Shown: positions 12,476-28,300, counted from the stretch's first letter. The stretch: 64,000 bases of DNA from Trichuris trichiura (GCA_037903355.1 JBAJFE010000019.1:186001-250000); one strand, 5' to 3'. The notes: generated by a model not told the origin, from the sequence alone. Program-made: numbers and translations.

Positions 12476-15400
12476 GAGCCAAAAAGGCTAAACGAGTTGA
12501 CTCGAAGCAAAGCTTAAGAAATTCGCAATGGGCGGGCTCAGTAATTGCCCAGTGTTATGCCTCAGAATCTCGACATTTCTGGTCAATTGCCAGCATTTGA
12601 GTGGAATGGCTTTGCAAAATTAGTGAAAAAGAAGCCGTCTCTTGACTATTGGAGCTCGACGTCGTCAGCCATTGGAATTGCAAACGTCATCAATTCTCAG
12701 GTGCTAAGGTAGTGTCGGCACAGAAATCTTCTAAATCTTTTGCATTCGTTCCGCGATGATGCGATGATGCCAAGACATCAAATGACTTCTTCGCTCCGTT
12801 TCACAATCTCACGTTAGCCTACCCTATTAGCTTAGTAGTAATGCTGATGTTAATTATTGATCTTCAATCTGTCAAAGTAGAGGACAATTTTGACGCTTCT
12901 TAGAGCAGTTGCCTCACGCTCGATGGCCTTGACGTTGAAGTTTCCGTGTCAACTGGCTTCAGGTTATTGCCAATAGTTCGCCGGCGTTCTGTCACCTCGT
13001 TGCGAAAGAAGAAGATACAAGATGTTTGCATTAAGTCTGCGCCTGAAGTCAAACATAATTTTTCAGCTTGACAGTTCACGTCATTACGCATGAAGAATGG
13101 GAACACTTTGGCTAATTTATTAATTGAAACGAATGAATAAAGCCCGCTTAATTAACTCTGATCGATCTGCGAGCTATTATTAAAAGTTGTAAATTTTTCC
13201 AGAATTTCGCAAAGGCGCAATTGTTATACTTCATATGGGGCTTATTTGTTCCATGAGTATGCATCAAAAAAATTTCTATTACATGCTGTTCTGTTCGACA
13301 TTATTTCAATGCAGCAGTAATAACATTAGATATAATAGGCAAAAATATTCATTGGAATTGGAGTATGATGCATGGTGAGGCTACCATGCTTCGGAATAAA
13401 CGTTTGCTTGCAATTAATTCTTTTTTACCCTCCCTCTGAGAGCTTGTTCCTAATAAACCGTTACTCTGGCATTCCAGCAGCAGAAGCATGATTACAATGC
13501 GAATTGCTGCTTGCTTTTCATCCTTTTCAGCTCGCTGCGTCAAAAAATTGCTTCTGGAAGCTCAGGGAGCTTGGAACGACAATGCTGAAGCCGGAACACA
13601 AGTGATTCTTTCACCTGAACATCAAGACATACCTTTTTTTAAAAACATAATCCGTCTGTCGAACTTTGAAGTCCAATTCTCGAAAGCAAGAACAACAATT
13701 ACATATAAGCGCTGCGTTTAGACAGCTTACAAATACCGCTCTCTTTTTATAAGCAGGCTGAAAGCTTTTCTAAAGGCCAGTGCTAGCAGCAAATTGTAAT
13801 TTACAAAACAGTTTCCTAAAATAATCTTAATAAAATGTTCATGCAGAAATATTAACTTGCACATGTCGAAACCTTATCTCAATGAGGAGTCATGAAACTT
13901 CAGCATCAAAGGAGAAACCTATTTTCACCTGCCGAGAAATTATTTCACTCATTCTTTAATATCCCATATGGCAGTAAACTGATACAGCTTTCAATAAAGC
14001 GCACTTGCTATTTTGAAGGACATACTGCTGTAAGGCTTCTGTTGGTAGGCACTGGTAAATTAATTGCGTATCTTTTTACTATTGAGCTCGAAGGGAAAAA
14101 TAAGAACTCCTTTAACCGCAGAATGCTGTTGCAGTTTTTAGCAAAGAAGATGAGCAGTATTCTGGACTAAAAATTTGATATAGCATGTGCAAGAGAGCGA
14201 AAAACACATTGACAAGATGCCTGAACTTAAGTATGTATGACTCAGGAGACCAAAGTATGCGAATTATCAACGATGCAGTTGATTCCGTTTTCGACATAAG
14301 CAAAACCAGAGTTTCCGCATACCAATATTGACGTCCTAAAGGCATACCGTGTAGGAAATGGAATTCTTCAAGTCTGTCGCAAAATTTTAAACCAAGAGCA
14401 GCTTCGTTCTTTCCCGCCTTAACTTAAGAACAAAACTACGTCTAGTTAGAAGAAGTAAAACGAAGATCTCCAAATCGTACACAGCAATTGCATGGGCTTT
14501 CAAAGCAAAAAAATTTGGCATTTCATGCACAAACAGTCTTCTGTTCCACACTGAGAGTTATAATTCCTGTTGTCCTATTGGCCTTGAAGAAGTAATTCTT
14601 TAACACTAAGCCAAAATAAATCAAAAACGTGTTACCAGTACCAGTGAAGTTTAGAAGTCTACTCAAACTGGAAAGACAAATCTATGTCCAGCTTGTTAAA
14701 GGCAAAAGCCAAGCAATAAATAATACTGATACAAGGTCGCTAAGCACAAGGAAAGGCCGCACGCTCAGCTAGAAGAAATAAGGGTGAAATGCAAAATTGA
14801 ATTCTAACAGCTCCCCAATTTTATGTCGTAGGACCGTCCTGACATTTCCTAACAGGGTTTTCTTATCCTTTTAAGTGTACTATAAAACAAAAGTTCTAAA
14901 ACTTTAAACACTTCATACGCATACGCAAATCGTGAAAACAATCAAAGATTGGTCCTATCCTACGCAGCTAATTGAGATTGTATTTTTCTTGAATTCCCAT
15001 TCATTTCTAAAGACAGGATGTCTTTTAACAGGCTTGGGTTCCCATTCATTCTTAAAATTCTTCATGCGTCTGAAATTTTAATATTTAATGTACTGCTATT
15101 TTGCTTCGATAAAGCTTTTAGAATGCTTTTTCCGGCGTTCTTCGGTAAGGCAAAGCCGTCATTGATTCGCCAACACGCGCAGAGAGATAAAAGGTCATGT
15201 AGGAAATAATTCGATTCAAAAAATTATACTGCCAAAAGGAGGTCGGTTGTCTTGAACTTGAGCAACTTTTGCTAACGTTAAAGCTAAATGAATTGCTTGT
15301 GCCTTACTCTATAATTAAGAAATATGCAGTTAAAGGAAGCGCCTATTCCAGTTTTATACAGCATTGTATAGTTAAAAAATGGCTTAACTATGCACGCAGG

Positions 15401-15896
15401 ATGTGTTTTAAAGTGTTACATGAACAATTATTTGCCTTCAACTGGAAAATTCACGTAATTTCATAATAGTATTGAATACGCTATGGGGAACTTATTGAAT
15501 TAAGAATAAGAGCAGTAAATTCTTACAAAAGAATTTCGGCTGAGAATATAAAGCGTTCTAGCTCGGTCAAGTGACTCTTGTCTGTATTACCTTTTTGGTG
15601 CTTTCAGTACATGCTGTTTATAAATAGTTATTTTTGATCCCGTGCTAAACTTGCACAGTAATACGGCTTATCATAATATTGTTAACGATATCAGCAACTT
15701 AGCATAAGTGCACTTATAATGAAAATAATGACACGATAAGAGGTGATGAACTCTAGATTGCACGCAGTGAATATGGCCTGCTTACCTTTTTAATTGTATA
15801 TAAACATATGATCTATTCACGGGTTGCAAAATCTGCTGACAAAGACAGCCAAAATTTTAGTTACGACTGAAAGGCGCCTTCAACTTCGAGGTTTAC

Positions 15897-16615
15897 CTAG
15901 CATGGAGCAGGTAAAACATGGAAAACTGCGGTGTGCACTTAAATGCCTGACAAAGGGAGAACAAAAATAGCTGCAACAGCTGCTGTGTTTTCGCTTAAAA
16001 AATTCGTCAGTGATGGGTTTCCCATCATACATAACAATGTAAAAGTCTGCTATGCTCTCAGGTGATGCCAAAGTTTTCTTCAAGCACAATATTTCAAACC
16101 TAGCTGATATGGTCCACCGCGTGGTCCGAAGCACTATTTTGGTTGCGCATTGATCAAATCGTTCTGGCATAAGCTCACTTGTTCGTTGACATTATACTTT
16201 AACGTTTTTTTACTCCACTAAAGCTTATCCGTTGAAAGAGGTACTTTTCGTACAACTTTCCTTTTAGGTTGCGGAAACTTTCGTCGTTTAGGCAAAACGC
16301 TTAACTTGGATGAACGCAGTTATAGCTGCTTAAAAGCAAATGGAAGTCTACTCAATTCACTATGAAGGAGGATAACAATTCTTCGTACAAGTAACTCCAA
16401 TGTTGAGTGATTTGGCAACGTGTGGGCTCAAACTCATTAAATAAAGAGACACAAAACCGCTTGGCGCCTAATGGCTGAGAATTATCTTCATCAACGCGAA
16501 ACGAGCTGACCACGTGTAACTGACAACTCTCGTGATAAGACAGTATATTGGCCTCAAGATCACACTCACAATTATTAGTAGGAATGGTTTCATTACGCAG
16601 AGAGTAAATGCTCAC
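15897..16615 (-). CDS. Two exon-like minus-strand segments, unknown product
   Basis: The segment 16103-15897 has an acceptor (CCATATCAG) and a donor (CTAG|GTAAAC) and reads FEILCLKKTLASPESIADFY then IVMYDGKPITDEFFKRKHSS with several cysteines. Just upstream on the same strand, 16615-16352 is open for 87 codons (NCECDLEANILSYHESC; QPLGAKRFCVSLFNEF). Nothing ties them to a family, and no start or phase-consistent join was established. Open frames of this size do occur by chance here, so this is recorded mainly as a place to look for transcripts. Confidence 0.18.
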
Positions 16616-19600
16616 TACAAGTACACGTGTAGTGCCCCAGTTCTTATCGATGTTTTCTTGTCAGCAGCCTGCTATGTAAGAATGAACATCGATGATTTTT
16701 GACACGACATAGCTTATGTAGAATGATAGATTAACACCGGCATTTTGCAAAGCATCTCATTTTTAAACAAAAACAGGGTTCACATTTTCTTAGCTAATTT
16801 TACGGCTCACTTCGTAATTCTATTTTGGGCCATCATTTTCTTATATCCTATATGAGTTTAAGGAGCATTGTTCCTTTTGTTTCCATACACCGGTCCTTTT
16901 CTTTCTTTCCAGTATATCTTAGCCAACTAATTTAATTTGATACAGCCTGGAATCTAACTATTGCTTCACAATTTTAAATATAAATTTATCTTCCTTTTAA
17001 ACCTCACTTAATCCTACATTACTCTTGTTCAGTTAAGTATTTTTACGACGGTATCCTTATCATCTTTCGATAAGGGCCATAGGCACTATCGAACTTCCTT
17101 TCATATTAAGTATGATTCTATTTTGCACCGCATCTATCCAAATAAATCTGAAGGTGAGCTGAACTCTAAACGTTTTTCTGCATTCAAAAGAAAACAGAGC
17201 TTATAAGTAGCCCACCTTCATTATGCAAGCGTGTGCTTCCTTTTCTCAACGCACCAACTTTAAAAGCACCTTTCAAAGAGCCTGCTCCTAATTGACTGCC
17301 ATAAAACTATCATATTTCCATTGTTTTCATAAAAATTTCAAATTTATCCAGCGCCAATATTATCCGTAGGACATTGTAAAATAATGTATCAATTTATAAC
17401 ATTCAATAGTTCACATGTTATGTAAAAGCAGTCGAAGCTCATTTTCGCGCAGCACTAACCCACTGTTAAGATAAACTCACCGCTACAATTCGGCTGCTGT
17501 TGCGCTGTCAGTCGATTATCAACAAGATGACGTAAACAGAACCTTACTGCTGTCTTCAGTAGGCAGAAATTACCTTGGCAACTGCCGAAATATCTTCCGC
17601 TTATTCAAAAGTTCCTAACGTATGCAGCAGAGATTGGTTCAAATGGATACGCACGGTTAGAGCAGCTCGATCGGAGTAGTTCCGTGCGCGAAGTGGAAAG
17701 GCTACTTCTATTAATACATTTCCACATTTTCAGAAGTGATTTGATTTAGGAGCATGCCATGAGAAAACGAGTAGCCAGTAAACTGCGGGTCTATTGACAA
17801 CATTGATTCGAACGTGCGCACGCTGGGCTAATTTTGCCGTAAGCTTCAGGTGGGTCGAACAAATGCAAAACAAGTTTTGTCCTTCCTTTTGAATAGCACA
17901 TCGAATATCTGTTATTGCTGAATTTTGAACTTCAGAAATATTGTATCGATCAGATTCTGCCTTCTTCTGCTATTATTAAACGAACATTCCCAGGTGTGTT
18001 AAATAGCGGCTACAAATGCTTGTAAAACGCAAAGATTTTTAATAGGCAGCTGAGGATGTTTGCCAAAAATCGTGTGAACAAAAGACTCTCTTTATGCTTG
18101 TGTGACTCACTTGATATTGATGTTAATATTGTGCACTCCAGTATGTTAATTGGAGGATCTACCACCTAAATATGATATGCATCCTGCAGGCGAATACCGA
18201 CGCCAATAGTTGCGATTATACAAAGATGCATTTAGTCAAAACAGCCACCCACTTCAATACACTTTTCTCATAATGCGACTAATGGAGCTGAATTGAGAAG
18301 AAGGGTCTCATCATGATGGACAACAAAATCGGCAAGCCCAGCTCTATCTACGCATTTGAGCTATTCATCAATCTTCTATTCACTGTAAGTCCAAGAATGA
18401 TCGCTACAGCCGGGGAGAATTAGCATCAATGATGGTCAGAGTTCAAATGGAATTTGTGAAAATGGCCTTGTTCGTCCTCTTTCAAGTTGCAGATTTTTTC
18501 CAGACAAAAAACAACTAGCTATCGAGAACAGATTATCCCGGTACTTTGTCATAACATAATAAGCTTCTTCAGAAAAGAGTTGCACATAAATAAATTGCTT
18601 CTTGGCATGAAAAGGATAAGGCCTGAAGAGTAACCAGTAACCCGAAAAGCGATGATGCTGAGAGGTACTGCCTGGCAACTAAGCACAAGATATTAATAGC
18701 ATATTAAAATAAATGAACATTTGTCCTTTGATAGAAAGGTAAAAATTAGGGTGGTCGCTCGTTCGGCTGTACAATAAAATAAGAAAATCACAAGACTTAC
18801 TACAACGCGAAGGAAAAGCTACGTCAGTTAATTGACTCCTTGGAGAAATGACGTTGTCGTCAAGCTAGATGCTGCTGAGAATTCTAACTGCTAATCTTTA
18901 TGTCCTGGTAGCCAACTGAGTGACAGACTCTATTATTAACTTAAAAGTAATTATCGTAACAATAAAACCGGTAAAGCGAAATCGCTTGCCGCTCCGTTCC
19001 AAAATAAGTCAAGGCAAAACATCCAACATTGACAACCGTTGCTGAGAGACTGCTTTCAGCAATAAAATTCTGATTTTTCAGAAGCTAACAATTTTCCTCC
19101 GATAGGCAACCTACCTTTAGCAACTAGAGCTGCTGAACTGAATCATCCAAGCCTGAATATTTCACATCGGTGTGCAATAAACAATGAGAACTCACCTCTG
19201 CGTTAGCGTCCATTGCATTTTCAATTTGGCCATTTACTCATTGAACAGAAATTAATGAACAACGAGTTGATTTCAGACCGGACACCACAAGGAAGCAGGT
19301 TCATGTAGACAGGTCAACGCAATCGCAAGAACTCTAATAATAAAGCATGACATGCGGAAGTAGCCGCAGTAGGGGTTGAGATGCGCAATCCTACTCATTG
19401 AGTAACCTTGCTGCTTTCCATGGTTTCTTCAGCTAAGATCACTACAATTTTTTCATGCCATTAATCGTTGAAATACCAACTCGCTGTTTATGCTGTCGAG
19501 ACTTCCGAATAAAATGTCTGATACATGGATGTAGCTTGGGGATTTTCGGCAGTGTCGCTATTTAAATAACGTCAGCTACAGCTAAGCAGGCAATCCAATA

Positions 19601-22600
19601 CTTGTTAGCTGGCAGAGCAGCAGAAGATTTGGCAAGATTCACAACAGTCTGATTTACGCTTCAAAAGCACTGCAACTAAGACTGCCCTTACTCAGCCAGT
19701 CGATCAGAAATTGATTTCTAATGGACCCCCAACTTTCTTGCAATGCCAAGAGCTATACTTATCACTTTCCACTTGATCGGTATGGAGAGTCTTACTTAAT
19801 TCATTGAACTCTTGGAATGGCGATTCTTGCATTTACTGTTGTTTGTCCCTTAAGCCAGCCAACTTTTCAGTCTGAAGTCAAAGAGTAATGTTTCCTTTTT
19901 ATAATAGGCTACGCGCATGCCTATATCAATATGCGAACTGTTACTCACGTCTGACGCGCCTAAAATATTTCAAACTGTAAGCATTTTCAGTACGTGAAAA
20001 CATTTTGACAATGGCTGAGCAGATGCATTAAATGTTTTGAAAATAAACCTAAATTACGAATTGAAATGAGCCTAGGTCAATGAGCTTTCTATACTTTGAA
20101 ACTATGTTATCATAATACGCTAGTTGCAAACGCAAACCATTTTTATTCGTGTGAAGTTGACTCAGTCGTTCACTCCGAAACTCCTTGAAAAGCACTCCAG
20201 CAAGCAGTCAGCTTCCGAGGGAATTGAGACAGACGCTTTCCTTCTTGTTCATTCCATGAAAACTGCGTTGTTTGTTCCCTACTTACACCTATCCCAGTTC
20301 TAGTTGGAAAATTAAATTTTCGGTCAGCATGAGAAAGGTAAAAGTTCCTTGACGCACTGCTTTTTAAGAAATGAAAATGTTTTTCTTGAACTATATCCGC
20401 TTATTGAACTTAGGTCGATCAAAGGCGAACTAGACGAATGGCGGTCAGATAGATAACAGAGTGCAAACCTTTCAACTACATCTTACGGGCTTTACTTGCT
20501 GATCATAGGAATGATCAACAAGTAAACTTTTTTAGTTTTCGACTTTCACGTTTTCCTTCCCGTGACGTTAGTCAATATGGTTGTTTTAATGATTTCAAAT
20601 CAAGCTAAATTGCTCTAATGTAGCTCAGCCAACGAGCATATGATAATATCAGTAGCAAAAATGAAACGTTAAACGAGCAGCAGGCGTTGAAAGCAACCTT
20701 AAAACACAAAGTTGACATAGCGATCAGCTTATCAAATATTATGGCCATGCCAGAGAGACGAAAAGCAGATTATTGGTTAGAAAAACATAAAACTGTTTTG
20801 CAATAAATTTTTTCCAGCATTTATAGCAACCAGTACGCTGTCATGGTAACTAAACGCGTCTACATTTTACAGAAATACTCATACGCAGAACTATTAACGT
20901 GTAACAATCTTTTCAAGGTTTTATCGCACTATAAATTCAATAGCTCGTCTATTAGTTCTGCTAACTTACTTGTTTAATGCCTCTTGTCAACATTGTAACT
21001 TAACTAAGTCTGGTAATTCTGTTGAGAAATTTCGCTATCGAAGGATGTGCAATGCTGCTAACCAGACATAACAAGTTTTCAGAGATTTACATTCAGGAAA
21101 ACAGTTTTTGGGAGAGATGCTTCAAGTGATCATAATCAAATCGTACGGGAATCAATTACGTTTGTATCTTAGAGAATTATACGTTGCTCCATGTGTTTGA
21201 ATGAGCATTATGCAGTTCCAGCTTGCACATAGCGTCTGTTGACGTTATCGGAACACCAAAGATGGCAGCGTGCGCATGAAGCAACCTCTGTGCCAGCAGA
21301 AGCGATAAAAATACTAACGATCAGGTAAGGCTGCAATGATCAACCAAACGCAATTTAACTTCAAAGAGCACTACAATAACATAGTTCACAAACCGCACAA
21401 TAAAAAATTCTCACTTTGAAGAATGCCCTAATTAACCAGCAAAGGAGCTTAATTGGTAATAAGTCCTATTAGGTAATGGTGTTAGCACTGATCGCTTAAA
21501 TCCACAAGTGTAGCAGAATGACTTTCGTAGTTATTAAGGCATATTTCGCGATAATTGCATTAGAATTACTAGGGGAAGGAAATGAGTTATCCAAATGAAT
21601 ATTAACCTATTATGAAATTACAAATTCCTGCAAAGTGCTATGCAGCATAATTACACTTTGCCTTTAAAGACAATTTCTTTCAAAATATTGCTTTACATGA
21701 CTTACTGACTTCGTATAATTTTGACATATTTTTTACGTTTGTCTATTTTACTTCCGTGAGAAAACTTAAAGTTTTAGGGATTCGACTGATCCCGCGTAGG
21801 ATTGTTCGTTAGCCAGTGATTGCACGGTAATGCTTTACCCGCTAAAGCGTAACTGTTTAGCCCTGTTGGTGTTCAGAATTTTTTATGCATTCAAATAAGT
21901 CGGAAGTAAATGAAATAAAAATAGGCAAGTAAGACGCAGTAGCACATGAAAGAAATTAAATAGAGGTAACAAACAGTTGAGCATAACAGTATAAAATAAA
22001 GCAAGACGACAAATACAGTAAAATAGATTATAAGTAAAATAAAATAAGGGATTGAAATGAAATGAACGAAAAAATGATTCAATTCTGGTTTTAAAAGAAA
22101 GAACAGTCCGTATCGTAAAAGAAAGGATTCCATATGCCTCTGATTTTAACATGATTATCCCTGTTAATAGCGCAGTTGTAACATACGCATGCAGCTTCTT
22201 TTATCTTTCTTACACGGAACGAGCGTTGCCTGCAGATAATGCTAAGCTGCCAAGAACCACAGCAACGTTATGCATGCTTTGCAGAGGCAGATATGTTCAT
22301 GGTTCGCACCATTAAGGTGAGGGGTCCAATGAAAGCTGAATGATCTCTTTATCTCGATGCAATGGGTCATAAAAACATATTGTGTTGCAAAACATGCATT
22401 AGGTGGTTCAAGGTCCTTGCAACATAGGATTATCTGTAGGGAATGCCCGTTCCATCTAAAGAAGATAAAAGAAGGCCTATAAACGCGTCATAACCGCACC
22501 ATTACAGAGAAAACGTTGTACTTTTTGTACACAACGCAATCTCTTTTCAAAACCGACACTGGCTCACTTTTCTACTTATCTCATTTTCTCTTGATTCATA

Positions 22601-25076
22601 TTGCTACATTGCTATATTAATGTTCAAATATTCTTACAGTCCTTCGTATATTACTCTACTGTATTTTGACATAAACAATTCTCAATCCCAGCACAGCAAG
22701 ACAGTCATTATTTAGACTGGAAGCCATCCCTAAACTATCACTGATTAACCAGCAATTCCACATTTGACCCTTACGAAAATACTAAAGGCGGGATCAATCG
22801 AATCCCGAAAGTCTCAAATGTTTCCTGGAAGAACAAATGAGTTAAACATGAAAAAGCGGATATGAAATCCTACATGCCTGTCAAAGGACTTTTATTTTTC
22901 ACCACCTCCATGAGAGTATTAAACGATCAGATCCATGTAAAATACTATCGCATTATGACAGAAAAGTGATAGACTTAAAGTTTGCAAGAAAGCGTACTGA
23001 ATAAGGACCTCTTACCAGGGCGCATTTTGACAAATGCGATTGCCATATGCCACTACGATGAGTTAACAGCTACCACTGCTTCAGTTTTACAAACTGACAG
23101 TTTTCTGAACTTGAATTCAACTTAACAATCTTGGATGTTTCAAATTCACAATTCCTTTGTAACTAAGTAAAGTGGGCATAAAAGTTTGCTTCACTCACCA
23201 TAGGTAAGCAGCCTGAATAATAATGCCGACTGAAACCCAAAGCCGTCACACTGTTGCGCTTTTCTACAAATGATGACCAAATACGACGGTTGCATTGATG
23301 ACTTTTAATCAGCTTTGTTCCATTCACCCAGTGATTCATAGCCAATTTGCAGCTGAGCCTGTTGATTAAGATGACGTTTCGCAGATTAAATGTTCTAAGC
23401 CGGCAATGGATCAATTCTTTCTTGCTATAAATATTGCTACGTCGTCCTACCCTAAAAAACAATAGTACACACTCTACAAAAGATGTATGAATAGTTTAAA
23501 GCGCTCATGCATGCATATGTAAAATGTTAACATATATACAACACTTTTCAACAGTTTATGGAAGGTAACCTACCAATTATTTCGTAGAACGGACAAAAGC
23601 GTTTTTAATGTTTTAGGAAAAACTATGTTCTAAGATGGCAACGTCCGTTGAACATCCCTTGTTGCTTGGACAAATGGAAAATTGCTTCAAAGTTTTGAAT
23701 TCGTTCCCGCTCAAAGAGAAAAGACTGCATGCTTACGTAAAGAAGAATCTTGAACTTTACTCCTAGCTACAAACATTTAACCAGCCAAGAAAAAGGTGTA
23801 AAAAGTTATTGGAATTAGCGGTATAATCAAAGGCCGTAATTCAATCCAGTCATTATTTACCCTCTGCAATATGTCAGTGAACTACTTGGGAATGAAGAAA
23901 TTGACTGTACGCTGGAGAACCACTGAAGCATGCGATTAAAAATCATTAAAATGGGCTATTTATTTCAGTGTACATAATAAAAACGTTAGTATAACCAGTA
24001 ACAATTTTGTTTTGTTTTGCTGTACGACTGATCAGCAGAAGTGGCCGTAAAAAGGTTTCGCCAAGGTAAACTGTGAAGTGACAAAACTGCGCGTTAAGAC
24101 GTAGGTATGCTCGACAAAACGACATTAAAAATTTTTGTTGCCATCACTTCGACTATAAAAATACTATTAAAGGAAATTTAACAAGATTCATGAGAAACAG
24201 GTGTTGAAGTGGTCAATGCAAAACAGATTGTTTACCCAGTGCAATTTGACTTTTACAAGCCCAAAAAATCGCACAAGCTGTAGTATGATGAACTCAGCTC
24301 AACGTTCGGTATTCATATTTGTTTTTAAAAGAAGCTGCTTTTGATCAGAATTACACAAATCACGTGTGTGAAATTGCACGGTATGTATCGGTATTTACAG
24401 CAAACGCTCCTAAAAAATAGACAATCAGAAACAGGTACAAGTATTTTCATGTTCATTGACCGTGGTAAAACTGATTTTACATTGCAAAACTGCAAAGACA
24501 ACCAGAGAAGATTCAGGGCAGTACACACTAAATCCAAACGATTTTAAACACATCTTTCAAGAACAAACAAAAACCACATATATATATATATATAGGCTGA
24601 TCAGCACGCCCAGGAGGTCAACATTCGCTCAACCAAGAGTAGCAATAAGAATTTCATGAGAAAATAGACTTCGAAATACTTTTGTCGATTTAAAGACTAA
24701 TACCAACATAACGTCTATCAGTGCAGCTTCAAAAGCCGCGCTCTGAAAGCTTTGACAGCACGGATATGAGTCACTGTGTGAACCAATATATCTTTTTTTA
24801 CAAGATCTCGTTTGCGCACGCACTGCCCGCAGTAAATATTAATTACTTGTACAACTTTGCTATTTGTAACCTGAGCCTTGTAAAATGCTAGCTTGAAATG
24901 GTTTTGCAGGAAAAACGTTACGTCTTCAAAACTAAAAAGGAAATATGAAACAACACAAGCGTGACAAAATAATGAAATCAAGAGTCACACGACTAAATAA
25001 GTAGGCTATGTTATTATGAATACGCTAAAAATAAAAGAAACCCTGTTGATCTGTTGACAACTTCAACAGCTGTTTC

Positions 25077-25319
25077 AATGCCTTGTGTTCAAAAAATACA
25101 GTCCAGAGACTACAGTGAAGTTATTCCAAGGCACCTCTTAATATGCAGATATTTGGAACTGCATTAGTGGGTACCGGCTCTCCATTTTCACTTAACATGT
25201 AATGCCTTGTGTTCAAAACACAGTCCAGAGACGTGAAGTTATTCCAAGGCACCTCTTAATATGCAGATATTTGGAACTGCATTAGTGGGTACCGGCTCTC
25301 CATTTTCACTTAACATGTA
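25077..25319. repeat. Tandem duplication of about 120 bp, two copies
   Basis: Copy 1 is 25077-25200 and copy 2 is 25201-25319, both starting AATGCCTTGTGTTCAAAA and ending CACTTAACATGTA. They differ only by a few small deletions in copy 2, so the duplication is recent. It lies in the gene-poor stretch and nothing coding is visible in it. Confidence 0.9.
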
Positions 25320-28300
25320 GTGGAAAACACGTGCGCACATCAACGTTGGCTGATAGCCATAGCACGCTGTGAGAAAAACTTTGCTTAATGCCGACGACAA
25401 TACATCTCATGAGGCACAAGCGACTTTGCGGAAAAGCAATGCATGCGAACATGCAGAAGATGGCTGCGGAATCGATTGGACTTAAATGTTTGCTCAGTAT
25501 TCAGAATGAAAACTCTCTTGAGAAGCTTTTTTTAAAACTGAAAAAAGGAAGGTGCAGTTGTCAAGTCGTCTAGATAAAAAAAAATATTCAGCCTTCCTAA
25601 GGCAAGCAGATAATCAGTTCAATGAAACATAAAACAGCGCTGCTGCACAAAATGTATGCACAAGTGGTAAAGATGACTAGACTGTCTACAGTACATAAGA
25701 ATAGAAACGATGTATGCAGAATGTACCTGATTCAGCGAGACAGCTAATGCGGTGAGAGGCTACCAGCCGGCAGTGGTAATAACGCTATTTCAGGTTGCTG
25801 CCACTGGGCAGAATGGCACGACGTATAGATGCTGAGGTTACAGAACATACAGGAACAGGGCACTTTATTAACATCTCGTCTTCGTCTGAATTCATCAAGA
25901 CAGAATGGTCACTAGTGTCTCCTTAGCCTTGATGTTAAAAGTTCCATTTTTTTCTCACGGAAACGATTATATCCGTCACATTCCTTCTTGACAGTGAAAG
26001 CAGGGATTAGTATTACTGCCCGTTATTTCCCAAAACCGATATTGAATGAATCAACTTTAAATCAGCAACGGGCATCTGCGCATGTCTTAACAATGTAGAG
26101 TAATTTTGACTTCTTTACAAGGAAGTAACTCATTTAATGCACACGTGTTGGGAAGCTTGCCAACTTCACGGCAACTCGCTTTCCATTCTTAGCGTTTAGT
26201 AACATGTAACCTCAAGGTGGGAATATTTATTGCAAACCATTTTGGTCGTATGCAAGCAGTGTTCTTCTATGTGCACCACGACAAAACAAAGTAGGAGCTT
26301 TTTTAAAGCAAAAACGCTGTTTGTTTCGCCGTCTTAATTTTTCCTATTGCGTCATTATATTACAGTGCACATAAATGAACACTGCTTACGTGAATAAAAT
26401 TGCTTCCATCGATTGATTGGAATTGTCGGAACAAAGTAGATTTGACGTCAGAGGTTTATTCAAGAGATGATTCAAACTTTTTTGATTAATCTAGGAAAAC
26501 ATGTTTTTATAAATTCATCACAGCTTAAGAAACAGCAAACTAAAATCACAAAGTTTCTGTACCTCTTTAGCAGCTAACCGTCCTTTAACAATCTGTAATT
26601 TCTTAAAAGATCATCTACAAAAAAGCAGCGCTGTCTCGACTGTCTCTCGAGTGAAGGTGATTGTATTTTACAATTTTTGATTATAGATAGACTTTCGCTC
26701 TTCTTTCGACCATATATCCACACTGACAAAAAGCAAAATTATTCTGATACCAGAACCTGTCAAACTGATCGCATTGCTAAGTGCAGAATGTAAGTAAAAA
26801 CAGATTCCTGCGTCGCAACCAGTCGCTATGTTGCGCCGAGCAGATTTTTTTGATGTGCAAAAAAATAACGGATTAACATAGCCTAACTTGTATTTGCAGG
26901 TAAAGCTTACCACATAGGTAAATACCATAAACAAGAAAAGTTATGATACCTTACTTTTAAAAATGAATATTGACAGGTTTTATCGGCGGAAAACGACATA
27001 CGCTATTACGTAAGCATAAATGCCCAATAAAAAACCAACTGAGGTTAAAGCAGAGTTAACATTTCGTTGGAAATGCACAAATTGATTAAACTATGCTTTT
27101 TTCATAAAGTTATACATAGTTATTGCTTAACAAGAATCCTTTGTACTCATAAAAATTTATGCGTCAGTAAAGGGCAATAACTTTAATTAAGATACAAATA
27201 GTTGCTCGACCCAGTTTTGCGTATTCACTATTTCCAATGCGATTTAAATTATAGTGGTCGCTACATTTGTGCCGCAACAACACACAACCAACAGCAAAGA
27301 AGAATAAACGCGCAAAGCTGCTTAAGTAAACAAAAGACTTCAATATGTAAAAATTGTGGCAAGATGTAGGAATGTTTATGACTTACACATTATATTACTT
27401 GATTCGATAATGTAGGAAAACTAAATGTTACTAAAAATGCTGAAACCAGCAAGTTACTCGTTCTCCAACGGGATTTGAGACTAACATAAACATGGTGATT
27501 TCCTACAAACTGGAACAATTCAATGAATAAACATGATATTAATAAAAGTAAATATGCTTTCAGATTTCAGAAAGTGAAAGGAAGTGACATGTGACGGACA
27601 TACATGAATTTATATACCTCACTGGTGTTACTGGTCTGTTACACTCTGTGAAAAAGTGACCTTCCCGTGCAATCTCTTTTCTATTGGCCTTAGGAGGTAT
27701 CGTTTTTCATTCGTTTGCTGAACTTTTCTTAATAAGCAGTTTTTAGAGCAATAAGTAGGCAGTTTTGCAGACAATGTGGGCAACCATTACTGACAAGAAT
27801 AAACCAAACTCAGCGTTCAAGAATTAAAAAATATAGAGTTGCATACGCATGATACAAGTTTCAACAGCCGGGATGTAAGGTTTAAACCAAAATGCCCTTA
27901 CAAAAAAATTCGTCTTTAAGGCCTCCCTAAAAAATGAAGCACTCGTTTTACTAAAAGTTACTTGTACTAATGAATTGACTTAGCAGTGTTATCACATACG
28001 GTATTACACTGCTGCAGATTGAATTATAATCAGCCTTTCGACTGCTTTTTACTTTAATTGTCGCTAAAAGCTTATTCGCAGCTATCTAAGGTACTCATAC
28101 GAATTTCAATGGCTTTTCCGTGATTTCTAATAAAAAAGTCTATTATGAATGCGCCACTTTCAATAATCAGCACCTCAAACAAGTGCAAGTTCAAAAACAC
28201 GCAGCTTTCCTTAGCCGACTGGTCTATTGATTAAGTTGAAGTTGAATGGTTGCATGTCAATAACTAGCTAAGCTGGTTTGAACAGGCATGCACTATGATT

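Noticed and set aside
23163..23462. 99-codon minus-strand frame
   Set aside because: No splice context, motif or neighbouring exon supports it.
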